Shown here: one piece after another, positions 6,754 through 14,860 of the stretch
Numbering within the stretch: position 1 is the first letter of the stretch
How the letters are laid out: each line of letters starts with the position of its first letter
Assembly (NCBI GenBank): GCA_025355995.1
Contig: JANXYQ010000074.1
Span: 1-60,443, forward strand
Reading direction: 5' to 3'
From: Spirochaetaceae bacterium
GTDB taxonomy: Bacteria; Spirochaetota; Spirochaetia; Treponematales; Rectinemataceae
DNA length: 60,443 nt
Made by a program: the position numbers and the translations under genes
The notes under the pieces: generated by a model
What the model saw: the letters and a program-made list of their open reading frames with translations, nothing else
What the model was told of the DNA's origin: nothing
The model's database searches: none

Positions 6754-9176
6754 AGACCATAGTCGGCGAGTCCAAGCGCTACCTCGACATAGATCTCTCG
6801 AAGCGCTCTTTCATGGTCTTCTCGCCGAGCGAGGAGGACCTGCGCGACTACATCGGGGGCAAGGGCCTCGGCCTCAAGCTCTTCTACGATAGGGCTGGCG
6901 CGGAGGGCGACGGCCTCGACGCCATCGATCCCCTGGGGCCGGGGAACGTCCTCGCCTTCATGATGGGCGCCTTCGCCGGGAGCGGCGCGCCCTGCTCGGC
7001 CCGCTTCGCCGGCGTCACCAAGTCGCCCCTCACGGGCATCATGGTCTCCTCCTCCTGCGGCGGCCCCTTCGGCATAGCCTGCAAGACGGCGGGCTGGGAC
7101 GGCGTCCTCGTCTCCGGCGCGGCCGACGTCCCCCTCGTGGTCAGGCTGGATGAGGGCGGGGCCGCCTTCGAGGAGGCCGGCGAGCTCTGGGGCCTCGAGA
7201 CGGGCGCCGCCCAGGAGCGCCTCGTCGACAACCCGAGGCAGGGCGCCCTCGTCATAGGGCCCGCCGGCGAGAACGGGGTCCTCTACGCGAACATACGCTC
7301 CGGCACGCGCTATCTGGGGCGCGGCGGCATGGGAGCGGTCATGGGCGCCAAGCGGCTCAAGGCGATAGTCGCCACCGGCCGCGCCTACTCCATCGAGCCC
7401 GCCGACCCGAAGGCCTTCGCGAAATACAACGAGCGCGCGAGGAAATACATAAACCGCAACGCCTTCGTCCTCGGATACCGCGCCTACGGCACGAACTTCG
7501 GGGTGAATCCGGGCGTCGACTCCGGCTTCGCCCCCGTCCGAAATTTCCGCGACCGCACCGACGAGCGCTGCCGCGCCCTCTCCGGCGAGGCGATGGCGGA
7601 GCGCTACGACACGAGGCACGCGGCCTGCGCGCCCTGCACCGTCCTGTGCGGGCACAAGGGGACCTACCCCGACGGCGCGACGAGGCACATCCCCGAGTAC
7701 GAGACGGTCGGGCTCTGGGGCGGCAACGTCCTCAATTTCGACCCGGACCTCGTGGCGCTCTGGAACGACCGGATGAACGAGCTCGGCATCGATACCATCT
7801 CCTGCGGCGGCACCGCGAGCTGGGCCATGGAGGCCGCCGAAAAGGGGCTACGGCCCAGCGAGCTCGCCTTCGGGAAGACCGAGAACATCCCGGCGATGCT
7901 GGACGACATCGCGTACCGCAGGGGCGAGGGGGCGGAGCTGGCCGAGGGAACTCGCCGGCTGGCCCGAAGGTACGGCGGCCTCGATTTCGCCATCCAGGTG
8001 AAGGGCCTCGAGATGGCCGCCTACGACCCGCGGGCGGGCTGGGGCCAGGGCCTGAACTACGCCGTCGCCAACAAGGGCGGCTGCCACCTCAACGCCTATC
8101 CGATCGGCCTCGAGGCTCTCTTTCACTACATTCCCCAATACACCAGGCTCTCGAAGGCCAGCTGGGTCGCCTTCCTGGAGGACCTCTTCTCGGCGGTCAA
8201 CTCGACCCAGACCTGCCAGTTCTCCGTCTTCGGCTATCTCCTCGAGCCGCCGATCGCCAAGTACACGCCCAAATTCCTCCTCAAGCTGGCGATGACCTTC
8301 CTGCCGGGCGTCGCGCAGCGCCTCCTCGACTGGAGCGCCCTCTCCGGCCTCGTCTCCGCGATCACCGGCCGCAGGATCACCGCGCGCGGCTTCCTGGTCT
8401 CCGGGCGGCGCACCCACGTCTTGGAGCGCCGCATGAACGTGCTGATGGGCGTGACGCCGGAGGACGACACGCTCCCGGGGCGCTTCCTCGACGAGGCCGC
8501 CACCAAGCATGCCGTCAAGAGCGTGGTGCCGATAGCGCCGATGGTGAAGGCCTATTACCGCAAGAAGGGCTACGACTCGCGCGGCGTCCCCACGCCCAGG
8601 CTCCTCGCCTCCCTAGGCATTCCGGCCGGGTCGGGGCTCGCCGCCGCTTACCCCGACGCCATCCCGCCCGGTCGGCCGATCGCGCGCGCCTACGTCGGCA
8701 TCGCCCTCTCCCTCGTCGGACGGGCCTTCTCGGCCGCCCAGCGCATCGACCGCGACGCGCGCGCCGAGTTCTCTGCCCTCCCGCCGGGCTTCTCCTTCGC
8801 CCTGCGCGTCCACCCGCGCGGCCCGGGCGTCATACTGAGGCTGGGGATTGACGGAAGGCTGCGCAGCGTCAGGCGCGGCGGCGGCGCTCCCGACGTGGAC
8901 CTGCGCTTCTCCAGCCTGGGCTCGGCCCTCGAGGTGCTCACCTTCCGCTCGAGCTCCTTCGAGGTCTACGCGCGAGGCGGCCTCGCCGTCTCCGGCGACC
9001 TGCCCTCGACCATGGTCATAATGCGCGCCCTCGGCATCGTCGAGACCCTCCTCCTCCCCGCTTTCATCGCCAGGCGCATCCTCAAGCGGCTCCACCCCAT
9101 GGCACCCTTCCGCAAGCTCGGCGAGCGGATAGCCCTCTACCTGTCCCTGCCCTTCGAGGGACCCCGAAAGGAATAG
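6750..9176 (+). CDS. Aldehyde:ferredoxin oxidoreductase with SCP2-like C-terminal extension
   Basis: Tungsten- or molybdenum-pterin enzyme interconverting aldehydes and carboxylates with ferredoxin electrons. The 808-residue product has the N-terminal AOR domain (LDIDLSKRSF, IGGKGLGLKLFYD, CGGPFGIACKTAGWDG, RGGMGAVMGAKRLKAIV). It also has the 4Fe-4S ligands CAPCTVLC (about 293-300) and GGCHLNAYP (about 444). Characterised AORs are near 600 residues. Here residues about 680-780 add a segment (RVHPRGPGVILRLGIDGR, FRSSSFEVYARGGLAVSGDL) that resembles SCP2 sterol-carrier-like folds. The start is the ATG overlapping the ferredoxin stop. The gene is 4 bp from the alcohol dehydrogenase gene, giving a possible acid-aldehyde-alcohol relay. 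The substrate is unknown. Confidence 0.85.
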   Translation: MKTIVGESKRYLDIDLSKRSFMVFSPSEEDLRDYIGGKGLGLKLFYDRAGAEGDGLDAIDPLGPGNVLAFMMGAFAGSGAPCSARFAGVTKSPLTGIMVSSSCGGPFGIACKTAGWDGVLVSGAADVPLVVRLDEGGAAFEEAGELWGLETGAAQERLVDNPRQGALVIGPAGENGVLYANIRSGTRYLGRGGMGAVMGAKRLKAIVATGRAYSIEPADPKAFAKYNERARKYINRNAFVLGYRAYGTNFGVNPGVDSGFAPVRNFRDRTDERCRALSGEAMAERYDTRHAACAPCTVLCGHKGTYPDGATRHIPEYETVGLWGGNVLNFDPDLVALWNDRMNELGIDTISCGGTASWAMEAAEKGLRPSELAFGKTENIPAMLDDIAYRRGEGAELAEGTRRLARRYGGLDFAIQVKGLEMAAYDPRAGWGQGLNYAVANKGGCHLNAYPIGLEALFHYIPQYTRLSKASWVAFLEDLFSAVNSTQTCQFSVFGYLLEPPIAKYTPKFLLKLAMTFLPGVAQRLLDWSALSGLVSAITGRRITARGFLVSGRRTHVLERRMNVLMGVTPEDDTLPGRFLDEAATKHAVKSVVPIAPMVKAYYRKKGYDSRGVPTPRLLASLGIPAGSGLAAAYPDAIPPGRPIARAYVGIALSLVGRAFSAAQRIDRDARAEFSALPPGFSFALRVHPRGPGVILRLGIDGRLRSVRRGGGAPDVDLRFSSLGSALEVLTFRSSSFEVYARGGLAVSGDLPSTMVIMRALGIVETLLLPAFIARRILKRLHPMAPFRKLGERIALYLSLPFEGPRKE

Positions 9177-9180
9177 CGAT

Positions 9181-10368
9181 ATGGAGCGTGGCCAATACTT
9201 CGAGTTCCACAGCCCGGTGAAGATCCTCGCAGGGCGCGGCGCCCTCGGGTCCTTGAGCGTCGAGCTCGAGCGGCTCGGCTCCAAGCGCCCCCTACTCGTC
9301 ACCGACAAGGGCGTCCAGGGCGCCGGTCTCGTCGACGTGCTGCTCAAGGCGGCGGGCGAGTCCGCGCTGGTTTTCGGCGCCGTCTTCGACGAGGTGCCGC
9401 CGGACTCGGGCACCCGGACCGTCGCGGCGGCCGCGGCCGTCTACCGCGCCAAGCGCTGCGACGGCATCGTCGCGGTCGGCGGCGGCTCGGTCATCGACAC
9501 GGCCAAGGCCCTGAACATCCTCGTCACGAAGGGCGGCGAGGACCTCGTCGCCTATTCGGGGGCGGGGACGGTGACGGGCCGCCTCGCGCCCTTCGTCGTC
9601 GTCCCGACGACCGCGGGCACCGGCAGCGAGTGCACCCTCGTGGCCGTCGTGCGGGACGACGAGCGGCAGCGCAAGCTCTCCTTCGTGTCGGCCTCCCTCC
9701 TGCCCGACGCCGCCGTCCTCGACCCCAGGATGACCCTCACCCTCCCGCCCCTCGTCACCGCCGCGACCGGCATGGACGCCCTCACCCACGCGATCGAGGC
9801 CTCCTACTGCATCGGGAAGAATCCCCTGTCCGACGCCTACGCCGACCTGGCGATCGCCCTCGTCTCCAGGCGCCTCGTCGACGTCGTGAAGGACCCCGGC
9901 GACATCCAGGGCAGGCTCGACCTCGCCCTCGCCTCGACGATGGCCGGCATAGCCTTCTCCAATTCGATGGTCGGCCTCGTCCACAGCCTCGGCCACGCCG
10001 CGGGAGGGGTCTGTCACGTCGCCCACGGCGTCGCGATGAGCGTTTTCCTGCCCCATGTCCTGGAATACAATTTCGGGAAGCGCGGGAAGGAGATAGGCGC
10101 CCTCCTCCTGCCGCTCGCGGGCGCGGAGGCCTGCTTCGCCGTCCCCGTCGCCGACCGCCCGGCGGCCGTCGTCGAGAGGATCCGCGGCATGCAGGAATCC
10201 TTGCACCGGCTCGCCAAGCTGCCGCGCGCCCTCTCCGAGACGGGCAAGGTCAAGAGGGAGGACTTTCCGGACATCGCGCGCGCCGCCATCAACGACGCGT
10301 CCATCGCCTACAATCCCGCGGAGGCCGACTTCGACGACTGCATGGCGCTGCTCGAGAAGGCGTTCTAG
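9181..10368 (+). CDS. Iron-containing alcohol dehydrogenase
   Basis: NAD(P)H-dependent type III alcohol dehydrogenase of 395 residues, a normal length. Visible features are the GGGSVIDTAKALNIL nucleotide loop (about 100), PTTAGTGSECT (about 142), the metal-binding Asp in LPDAAVLDP, and the metal histidines in GMDALTHAIE, VHSLGHAAGG and CHVAHG. It is the last gene of the ferredoxin/AOR operon, 4 bp after AOR with ribosome site AAAGGAA. Paired with AOR it would reduce the aldehyde to an alcohol, or oxidise an alcohol in the reverse direction. The actual alcohol cannot be read from sequence. Confidence 0.9.
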   Translation: MERGQYFEFHSPVKILAGRGALGSLSVELERLGSKRPLLVTDKGVQGAGLVDVLLKAAGESALVFGAVFDEVPPDSGTRTVAAAAAVYRAKRCDGIVAVGGGSVIDTAKALNILVTKGGEDLVAYSGAGTVTGRLAPFVVVPTTAGTGSECTLVAVVRDDERQRKLSFVSASLLPDAAVLDPRMTLTLPPLVTAATGMDALTHAIEASYCIGKNPLSDAYADLAIALVSRRLVDVVKDPGDIQGRLDLALASTMAGIAFSNSMVGLVHSLGHAAGGVCHVAHGVAMSVFLPHVLEYNFGKRGKEIGALLLPLAGAEACFAVPVADRPAAVVERIRGMQESLHRLAKLPRALSETGKVKREDFPDIARAAINDASIAYNPAEADFDDCMALLEKAF

Positions 10369-10584
10369 GGGGCGGCCCGCTCGTATCGCTTCCTCGGGAG
10401 GCGGGATGTCGCCGTAGAGAGAGGCGGAGATCGCCTCGAAACCCCTGCGCCCCCGCATCATCCGGAAAATAGCCTTCCATGTGAAGGAAGCCTTCGTGCG
10501 GCCGATTCCGGAGGGGTAGAGCAGCACCAAGGCGCGCAGGCCCGCCGGCCTAGGAACCCGCTGACTTGAAGACTGGTCGATAGC

Positions 10585-11142
10585 TCATGGCAACTCCCTC
10601 AGCTTGGCCCTGAGGCTCCTCGCCCAGGCCAGCTCGCCCTCGTAGAAGGCGGCTCGGTTCTCGTCGATGCTGTCCCAGATGAGCCTCTCCCGCGCGCTGC
10701 GCCCCGGCGCGCCGCCGCCCGCGGGAGCCTCGCCCCTACGGCGTATGGTCTCGCGGCACATGATCGCCTGGTCCGCGATCTGCCGCTCGTAGGAGGCCAG
10801 GAGCCCGTCCAGCTCCTCTCCCGACAGACACTCGGACCAGGCCAGCTGGATGTGGGCGAGGCTACGCAATAGGGGCAGCTCGGGCTCGGTCAGCAGCCAT
10901 TCGCGCAGCTCCGCCCGGCCCCGATCCGTTATCGTATACAGCTTCTTGGCCGGGTACCTCTCCTGCTGGCGCACCTCGATGCTCACCGCCCCTGTCTTGT
11001 GGAGCTCGATGAGGCTCCCGTAGATCTGGTTGTTGTTGCCCGACCAGTGGAAGGAGAGGGCATCTGCGAAGATCTTCTTGAGCTCGTAGCCGGTAAGGGG
11101 CTTCCAGCTCAGGAAGCCGAGGATGGCGTGGCTTATGGACAT
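10585..11142 (-). CDS. PadR-family transcriptional regulator
   Basis: The 185-residue protein has the PadR winged helix at the N-terminus (ILGFLSWKPLTGYELKKIF, QIYGSLIELHKTGAVS, KKLYTITDRGRAELREWL). A helical C-terminal dimerisation part of the Vir_act_alpha_C type follows. PadR proteins usually repress neighbouring genes and themselves. The gene overlaps its upstream partner by 10 bp, and the shared promoter contains an ATGT-N8-ACAT dyad of the kind PadR proteins bind. The effector is unknown. Confidence 0.85.
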   Translation of the reverse strand: MSISHAILGFLSWKPLTGYELKKIFADALSFHWSGNNNQIYGSLIELHKTGAVSIEVRQQERYPAKKLYTITDRGRAELREWLLTEPELPLLRSLAHIQLAWSECLSGEELDGLLASYERQIADQAIMCRETIRRRGEAPAGGGAPGRSARERLIWDSIDENRAAFYEGELAWARSLRAKLRELP

Positions 11143-11447
11143 TCGATACTCCTCTCGCGGACCGAGAGCCTGCGCTTGAAGACCGTCACTACCCAGGCTT
11201 CGTCGCCGTCGAGGATGGCCGTAAAGCCGCCCGGCCGCCCCTCCTCGAGGTAGCCTATGAACCAGTGTGTGAATTTGTCCTCCTGGTATTTCCAGCCGAG
11301 CATCGTCCTGGCGACGTTGATGACGTTCAGCCTCGAGAGAGTCCGCTCGTCTCCGCGGCGAATCGCGTGGCCACGCAGCTTGAAGCCGTCGACCATCACT
11401 ATCTCGAGGATACGGGTCGCTTCCTCAGTCTTGACCATATCTCTCAT
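11133..11447 (-). CDS. Small uncharacterised protein, possibly DUF4258-like
   Basis: A 104-residue protein transcribed just before padR and overlapping it. The middle reads KLRGHAIRRGDERTLSRLNVINVARTMLGWKYQ and the end VVTVFKRRL. The H-A-x-x-R core, the following helix and the terminal strand recall the DUF4258 family, some of whose members resemble small RNase-like toxins. The match is loose and no function should be assumed. There is no obvious antitoxin other than the PadR partner. Confidence 0.55.
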   Translation of the reverse strand: MRDMVKTEEATRILEIVMVDGFKLRGHAIRRGDERTLSRLNVINVARTMLGWKYQEDKFTHWFIGYLEEGRPGGFTAILDGDEAWVVTVFKRRLSVRERSIECP

Positions 11448-11453
11448 TTACCA

Positions 11454-11489
11454 TATGTTAAATGTAACATAGTACCAGATAGTAATCAA
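11454..11489 (-). promoter_or_regulatory. Autoregulated promoter and candidate PadR operator
   Basis: On the minus strand TTGATT (11484-11489), a 17-nt spacer and TACATT (11461-11466) form a promoter for the DUF4258-like/padR pair. The -10 box lies inside a perfect dyad at 11454-11471 (TATGTTA-AATG-TAACATA), which contains ATGT-N8-ACAT. PadR-family operators commonly have ATGT/ACAT half-sites at such a spacing. The dyad is also about 50 bp upstream of the EF-Ts-like gene on the other strand. Confidence 0.65.
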
Positions 11490-11518
11490 TAGTACGTTCG
11501 GAAGGACCGGAGGACGAC

Positions 11519-12373
11519 ATGGGCAACGACATCGACGTAAACGGCATCAAGCTCCTGCGAAAAAGCACCGGGGCGGGGATGCTGGATTGCAGGAAGGCGC
11601 TCGCGCAGGCGGGGGGCGACGCCGCCGCTGCCGAGGCCCTGCTCAAGGAATGGGGCCTGGCCGGCGTCGAAAAGCGCTCCGAGCGCGCGACGAACGAAGG
11701 CAGGATCTTCGTCCGCGCGGCGAGCTCCAGGGTCGCCATGGTGGAAATCGCCTGCGAGACGGACTTCGTCGCCCGCAACGAGCTCTTCCTCGAGACCGGA
11801 GCGAGGATCGCCTCGCATGCCTGCGAGAATGGCCTCCGCGCCCCCGATGCCGAGGCGCAAAGCCAGATAGCCGGGATCGCGGGCGTCTTCAAGGAGAACC
11901 TCAGCCTGGGCAGAATGGCCTTCATGGAGGCGGGAGAGGGCGAGCGGATCGCCGACTACGTCCACGGAGACGGTCGGATAGGCGTCCTCGTGCGAGCTAG
12001 GGCGGACTCGGGAGCGGCCTTCGGCGACGAGAGAGTCTCCTCCTTCCTGCACGACCTCGCCCTGCACGTCGCCGCGTTCAAGCCCCTCTTCCTCGCGGAG
12101 GGCGCCGTGCCCGACTCGTACAAGGCCGAGATGGCCGAGGACTTCCGGAGGCAGATCGAGGAGGACGGGAAGGCGCGGGGCAAGAGCGCCGCGATCCTCG
12201 AGGGCATCGCCTCGGGCAAGATGAGGAAGCACCTCGCCGAAGTCTGCCTCCTCGGCCACGGCTTCGTGAGGGAGGAGAAGCTCCCCGTCTCCGAGGCTAT
12301 CCGGGCGCTCGCCGAGGAAACCGGGCATAGCCTGGAAGTCCTCGATTTCGAGTATCTCAAGATCGGGGAGTAG
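11519..12373 (+). CDS. Elongation factor Ts-like protein (stand-alone)
   Basis: EF-Ts exchanges GDP for GTP on EF-Tu. The 284-residue protein has the family UBA-like N-terminus (LLRKSTGAGMLDCRKALAQAGGD, LLKEWGLAG) and the diagnostic MVEIACETDFVARNELF segment near residue 75. A longer core and a C-terminal domain follow. The ribosome site GGAGG precedes ATG 11519. No rpsB is adjacent, although rpsB-tsf linkage is very common in bacteria, and the gene faces a PadR operator. It is therefore either the relocated tsf of this genome or a diverged paralogue; I cannot tell which from the window. Confidence 0.82.
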   Translation: MGNDIDVNGIKLLRKSTGAGMLDCRKALAQAGGDAAAAEALLKEWGLAGVEKRSERATNEGRIFVRAASSRVAMVEIACETDFVARNELFLETGARIASHACENGLRAPDAEAQSQIAGIAGVFKENLSLGRMAFMEAGEGERIADYVHGDGRIGVLVRARADSGAAFGDERVSSFLHDLALHVAAFKPLFLAEGAVPDSYKAEMAEDFRRQIEEDGKARGKSAAILEGIASGKMRKHLAEVCLLGHGFVREEKLPVSEAIRALAEETGHSLEVLDFEYLKIGE

Positions 12374-12382
12374 CGCGAGCGC

Positions 12383-12412
12383 TTGACCCTCCGCGCGCTC
12401 GCCGACTATTCT
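12383..12412 (+). promoter_or_regulatory. Promoter of pduL operon
   Basis: TTGACC (12383-12388), an 18-nt spacer and TATTCT (12407-12412), followed by a short leader with ribosome site AGGAGGAG ahead of ATG 12442. Confidence 0.6.
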
Positions 12413-12441
12413 TGACCGCATCCCCCACAGGAGGAGTCCCC

Positions 12442-13023
12442 ATGCCCGAGACCAAAGTGCTCATCAACCTCTCCAACCGCCACATACACGTTTCCGCCGA
12501 GGACCTCGAGGCCCTCTTCGGGAAGGGCCACCAGCTCACCAAGACCAAGGACCTGATGCAGCCCGGCCAGTTCGCCTGCGAGGAGACCGTCACCATCAAG
12601 GGCCCCAAGGGCGAGTTCAAGGGCGTACGCATCCTCGGGCCCGTCCGCCCCGAGACCCAGTGCGAGATCCTCGCCTCCGACCAGTTCAAGCTCGGCGTGC
12701 CGGGCTGCCCGACCAAGGAGTCCGGCCAGCTCGACGGCTCCTTCCCCATGGAGATCGTCGGCCCCGCCGGCGCGCTCAAGAAGGCGCGCGGCCTCATCAT
12801 AGCCAAGCGCCACATCCACTTCGACCCTCCCGCGGCCGACCGCTACGGCGTCAAGGACAAGGAGCTCGTCGGCCTCAGGATACCCGGCGAGCGCGGCGCC
12901 GTCTTCGAGAACGTCGTGTGCCGCGTCAGCCCGAGCTACGCCCTCGAGTGCCACCTCGACTTCGACGAGGGCAACGCCGTCGGCATCGGCAACGGGAGCC
13001 TCGGGGAGATAATGAAGAAATGA
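12442..13023 (+). CDS. pduL: Phosphate acyltransferase PduL (phosphotransacetylase)
   Basis: Zinc enzyme that converts acetyl- or propionyl-CoA plus phosphate to the acyl phosphate. The 193-residue product shows the two PduL repeats with their metal histidines: [16 protein letters not shown] near residue 13 and [16 protein letters not shown] near 122. The [10 protein letters not shown] motif lies between them. The ATG at 12442 is chosen for its ribosome site AGGAGGAG. There is no encapsulation-type N-terminal extension and no microcompartment gene nearby, so this is probably the cytosolic acetate-pathway enzyme. It overlaps the next gene by 4 bp. Confidence 0.9.
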   Translation: MPETKVLINLSNRHIHVSAEDLEALFGKGHQLTKTKDLMQPGQFACEETVTIKGPKGEFKGVRILGPVRPETQCEILASDQFKLGVPGCPTKESGQLDGSFPMEIVGPAGALKKARGLIIAKRHIHFDPPAADRYGVKDKELVGLRIPGERGAVFENVVCRVSPSYALECHLDFDEGNAVGIGNGSLGEIMKK

Positions 13024-14099
13024 GCGACAAGGTTGTGCTCAAGGCCCAGGACCTCGATGGCTTCCTCACGGACGCCGACAAGGCCAACCTGGGCCGGATG
13101 GACGCCCTGTACCGCCAGGCCATGGTCTCCTTCAACATCCTCTCCACCGCCGGCTCCCCGGCCGAGCGGAGCAGGGAGGAGAGGACCCTCATAGACCTCT
13201 ACGCCGACATCGGCTCGCAGCTGAAGGACATCTGCAAGGGCGAGAAGGGCGTGAAGGTCTACTCCTTCGTGACGCCCCACGAGAGCCACGGCGAGGCCTC
13301 GAGGCTCATCGCGAAGCTGCGCGACGTGCGCACCGGCAACCAGGAGTTCGTCTACTACATCCAACGCGCCTACGAGCTCCTGTTCAACCTCGCCTACGGC
13401 TCCCACGCCGAGGGAGGCAACAAGCCCTCGAGGAACCACCTCATCGTGAAGACGCCGGTCAACGTGCCCGTGCAAAACTACGCGGTGCATAGGATCCCGG
13501 ACGTCGATGCCGCGATCGGCAACACCGTGATGTGCGTCATGCTCCGGGGCGCCCTCCTGCCCTCGATCATCATGTCCAAGGAGATCCAGGAATACTCCTC
13601 CTCCGGCTACGTCACGCCCTTCGCCCTGTTCAAGATCAAGCGCGACGACACGAGGAGCGAGACGGACATGGAGTACATCATGGACCTCGGCCGCTCCTAC
13701 TTCAGGCCCGAGGACCTGGATGGCAAGGACCTCGTCTTCGCCGACCCCATGAACGCGACGGGCGGGAGCCTCGTCACCGTCGTGAAGTACCTCCTTGACC
13801 TCGGCATCAAGCCCAAGTCCGTGAAGTGCTTCAACGTCATAGCCGCGCTCAAGGGCTCCTTGCGCATCGCCCGCGCCGTCGAGAACGCGACCGTCTACAC
13901 GCTCTGGATGGACCCGGTCCTCAACGATCGCGCCTACATCATGCCGGGCCTGGGCGACGCCGGGGACCGCATCAACGGCAAGGACGAGGACTCGATCCCC
14001 CGCGACATCCTGCAGCTCGTCGCGGACTACGGCTCGAACGTGACTGGGCTGTACAGGTCGCAATTACGCACGATCGAGGGGACGGTGCTGAGGAGATGA
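13020..14099 (+). CDS. Uracil phosphoribosyltransferase-like protein with N-terminal extension
   Basis: The C-terminal half carries the PRPP loop [11 protein letters not shown] (about residue 240) and the uracil-site loop [12 protein letters not shown] (about 305) of uracil phosphoribosyltransferases, which make UMP from uracil and PRPP. The product is 359 residues, whereas normal Upp proteins are near 210. About 130 residues at the N-terminus (for example [18 protein letters not shown]) have no function I recognise. The start overlaps the pduL stop (ATGA), so the two are translationally coupled. UPRTase activity is likely but not certain given the divergence. Confidence 0.8.
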   Translation: MSDKVVLKAQDLDGFLTDADKANLGRMDALYRQAMVSFNILSTAGSPAERSREERTLIDLYADIGSQLKDICKGEKGVKVYSFVTPHESHGEASRLIAKLRDVRTGNQEFVYYIQRAYELLFNLAYGSHAEGGNKPSRNHLIVKTPVNVPVQNYAVHRIPDVDAAIGNTVMCVMLRGALLPSIIMSKEIQEYSSSGYVTPFALFKIKRDDTRSETDMEYIMDLGRSYFRPEDLDGKDLVFADPMNATGGSLVTVVKYLLDLGIKPKSVKCFNVIAALKGSLRIARAVENATVYTLWMDPVLNDRAYIMPGLGDAGDRINGKDEDSIPRDILQLVADYGSNVTGLYRSQLRTIEGTVLRR

Positions 14100-14499
14100 T
14101 ATAGGGGGAGCGCGGCCGCGTTGTGCGAAATCGAATGCGGCGCGGCGAATGGCCTCCCGAATGACAGGTTCGGGCGGGTCCTGTCGTACGAATCCACGTA
14201 CTCCGCTTCGCGAGTAAATCGGCGCTCCGAGGAGTCCGCGGTTCGTGCGACACCCGCCGCCCTGCGTCAGTTGTCGTGTCAGAGCCGCGTCTAGGCCGAC
14301 TAACGCCGCAGGCATTTCCTCCCAGTTTCTATCTTCCCGATACCGTGACATTCCCAACCGAAGAACCCGCTGCCCCCCCTCGCTTCGCCCTCCTCGCGCG
14401 CCGCGACAACGGTATTGCGGCGCGCCGCAGGGTCGATCATGCAAAGTGACGCGCTGCGGTGGGCTTCGCTCCCCCCACTCCGCGTTGGTGGGCTTTGCT
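14100..14499. other. 400-bp stretch without a convincing gene
   Basis: Lies between the convergent UPRTase-like gene and the GH43 remnant. It contains a 9-bp perfect stem (14396-14404 with 14417-14425, 12-nt loop). On the minus strand it also holds two imperfect direct copies of GAGCAAAGCCCACC about 15 bp apart (near 14463-14501), and two GACTAACGC words (near 14299 and 14541). A minus-strand open frame crosses it but shows no family resemblance. Decayed 3' sequence of the GH43 gene or a structured RNA are both possible. Confidence 0.4.
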
Positions 14500-14860
14500 C
14501 GCCGAGGGACGCGAAGGGACTCGTCGGCCTCTACGAAGTCGACTAACGCTTCCTCGCCTCCCTTCCCGGGGGCCATGCAGACGCTCCCCCTCAGATGGCA
14601 GGCGCGTAAGGCCTCGATGCTCTCTCCGAGGCCGAAGGGCCTCCCCGCTCCCTGCGGGGTCATGGGCATCTCCGCTATGAGGCCCCGTCGTCGAAGGAGA
14701 TAGGCTCGATGCGGAGCCTCCGCCGGGTCTCCCGGTTCCTCGAGCTGCGATGGTAGAAGACGAACCAGCCACGGCCGTCTGGCATCAGGTGGGCCTCGGG
14801 ATCGAGTATATGGAGCTCGGGGGGGAGGACGGGATTGCGGCAGTCCCGATAGGCCCTCAT
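14500..14860 (-). pseudogene. Remnant of a GH43-family glycosidase
   Basis: ATG 14860 overlaps the rhamnosidase stop. The frame begins CRNPVLPPELHILDPEAHLMPDGRGW, the N-terminal strand and catalytic Asp region of GH43 enzymes. It passes straight into FYHRSSRNRETRRRLRIEPISFDDG, which resembles the C-terminal part of the family. The several hundred residues between are missing. After a stop near 14675, the text continues in another frame as EMPMTPQGAGRPFGLGESIEA. The gene therefore has a large internal deletion plus a frameshift or stop, and cannot make a glycosidase. Its position shows the operon once had two glycosidases. Confidence 0.6.

Noticed and set aside
10369-10584. Possible gene remnant in the 216-bp gap between ADH and padR
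   Set aside because: A minus-strand text starting MVLLYPSGIGRTKASF is protein-like, but I cannot place it in a family and there is no ribosome site or stop before the ADH antisense, so it is not called.
14064-14669. A 201-codon minus-strand frame through the gap and GH43 tail
   Set aside because: Only the first 50 codons resemble GH43; the rest has no homology-like pattern and overlaps the UPRT gene.
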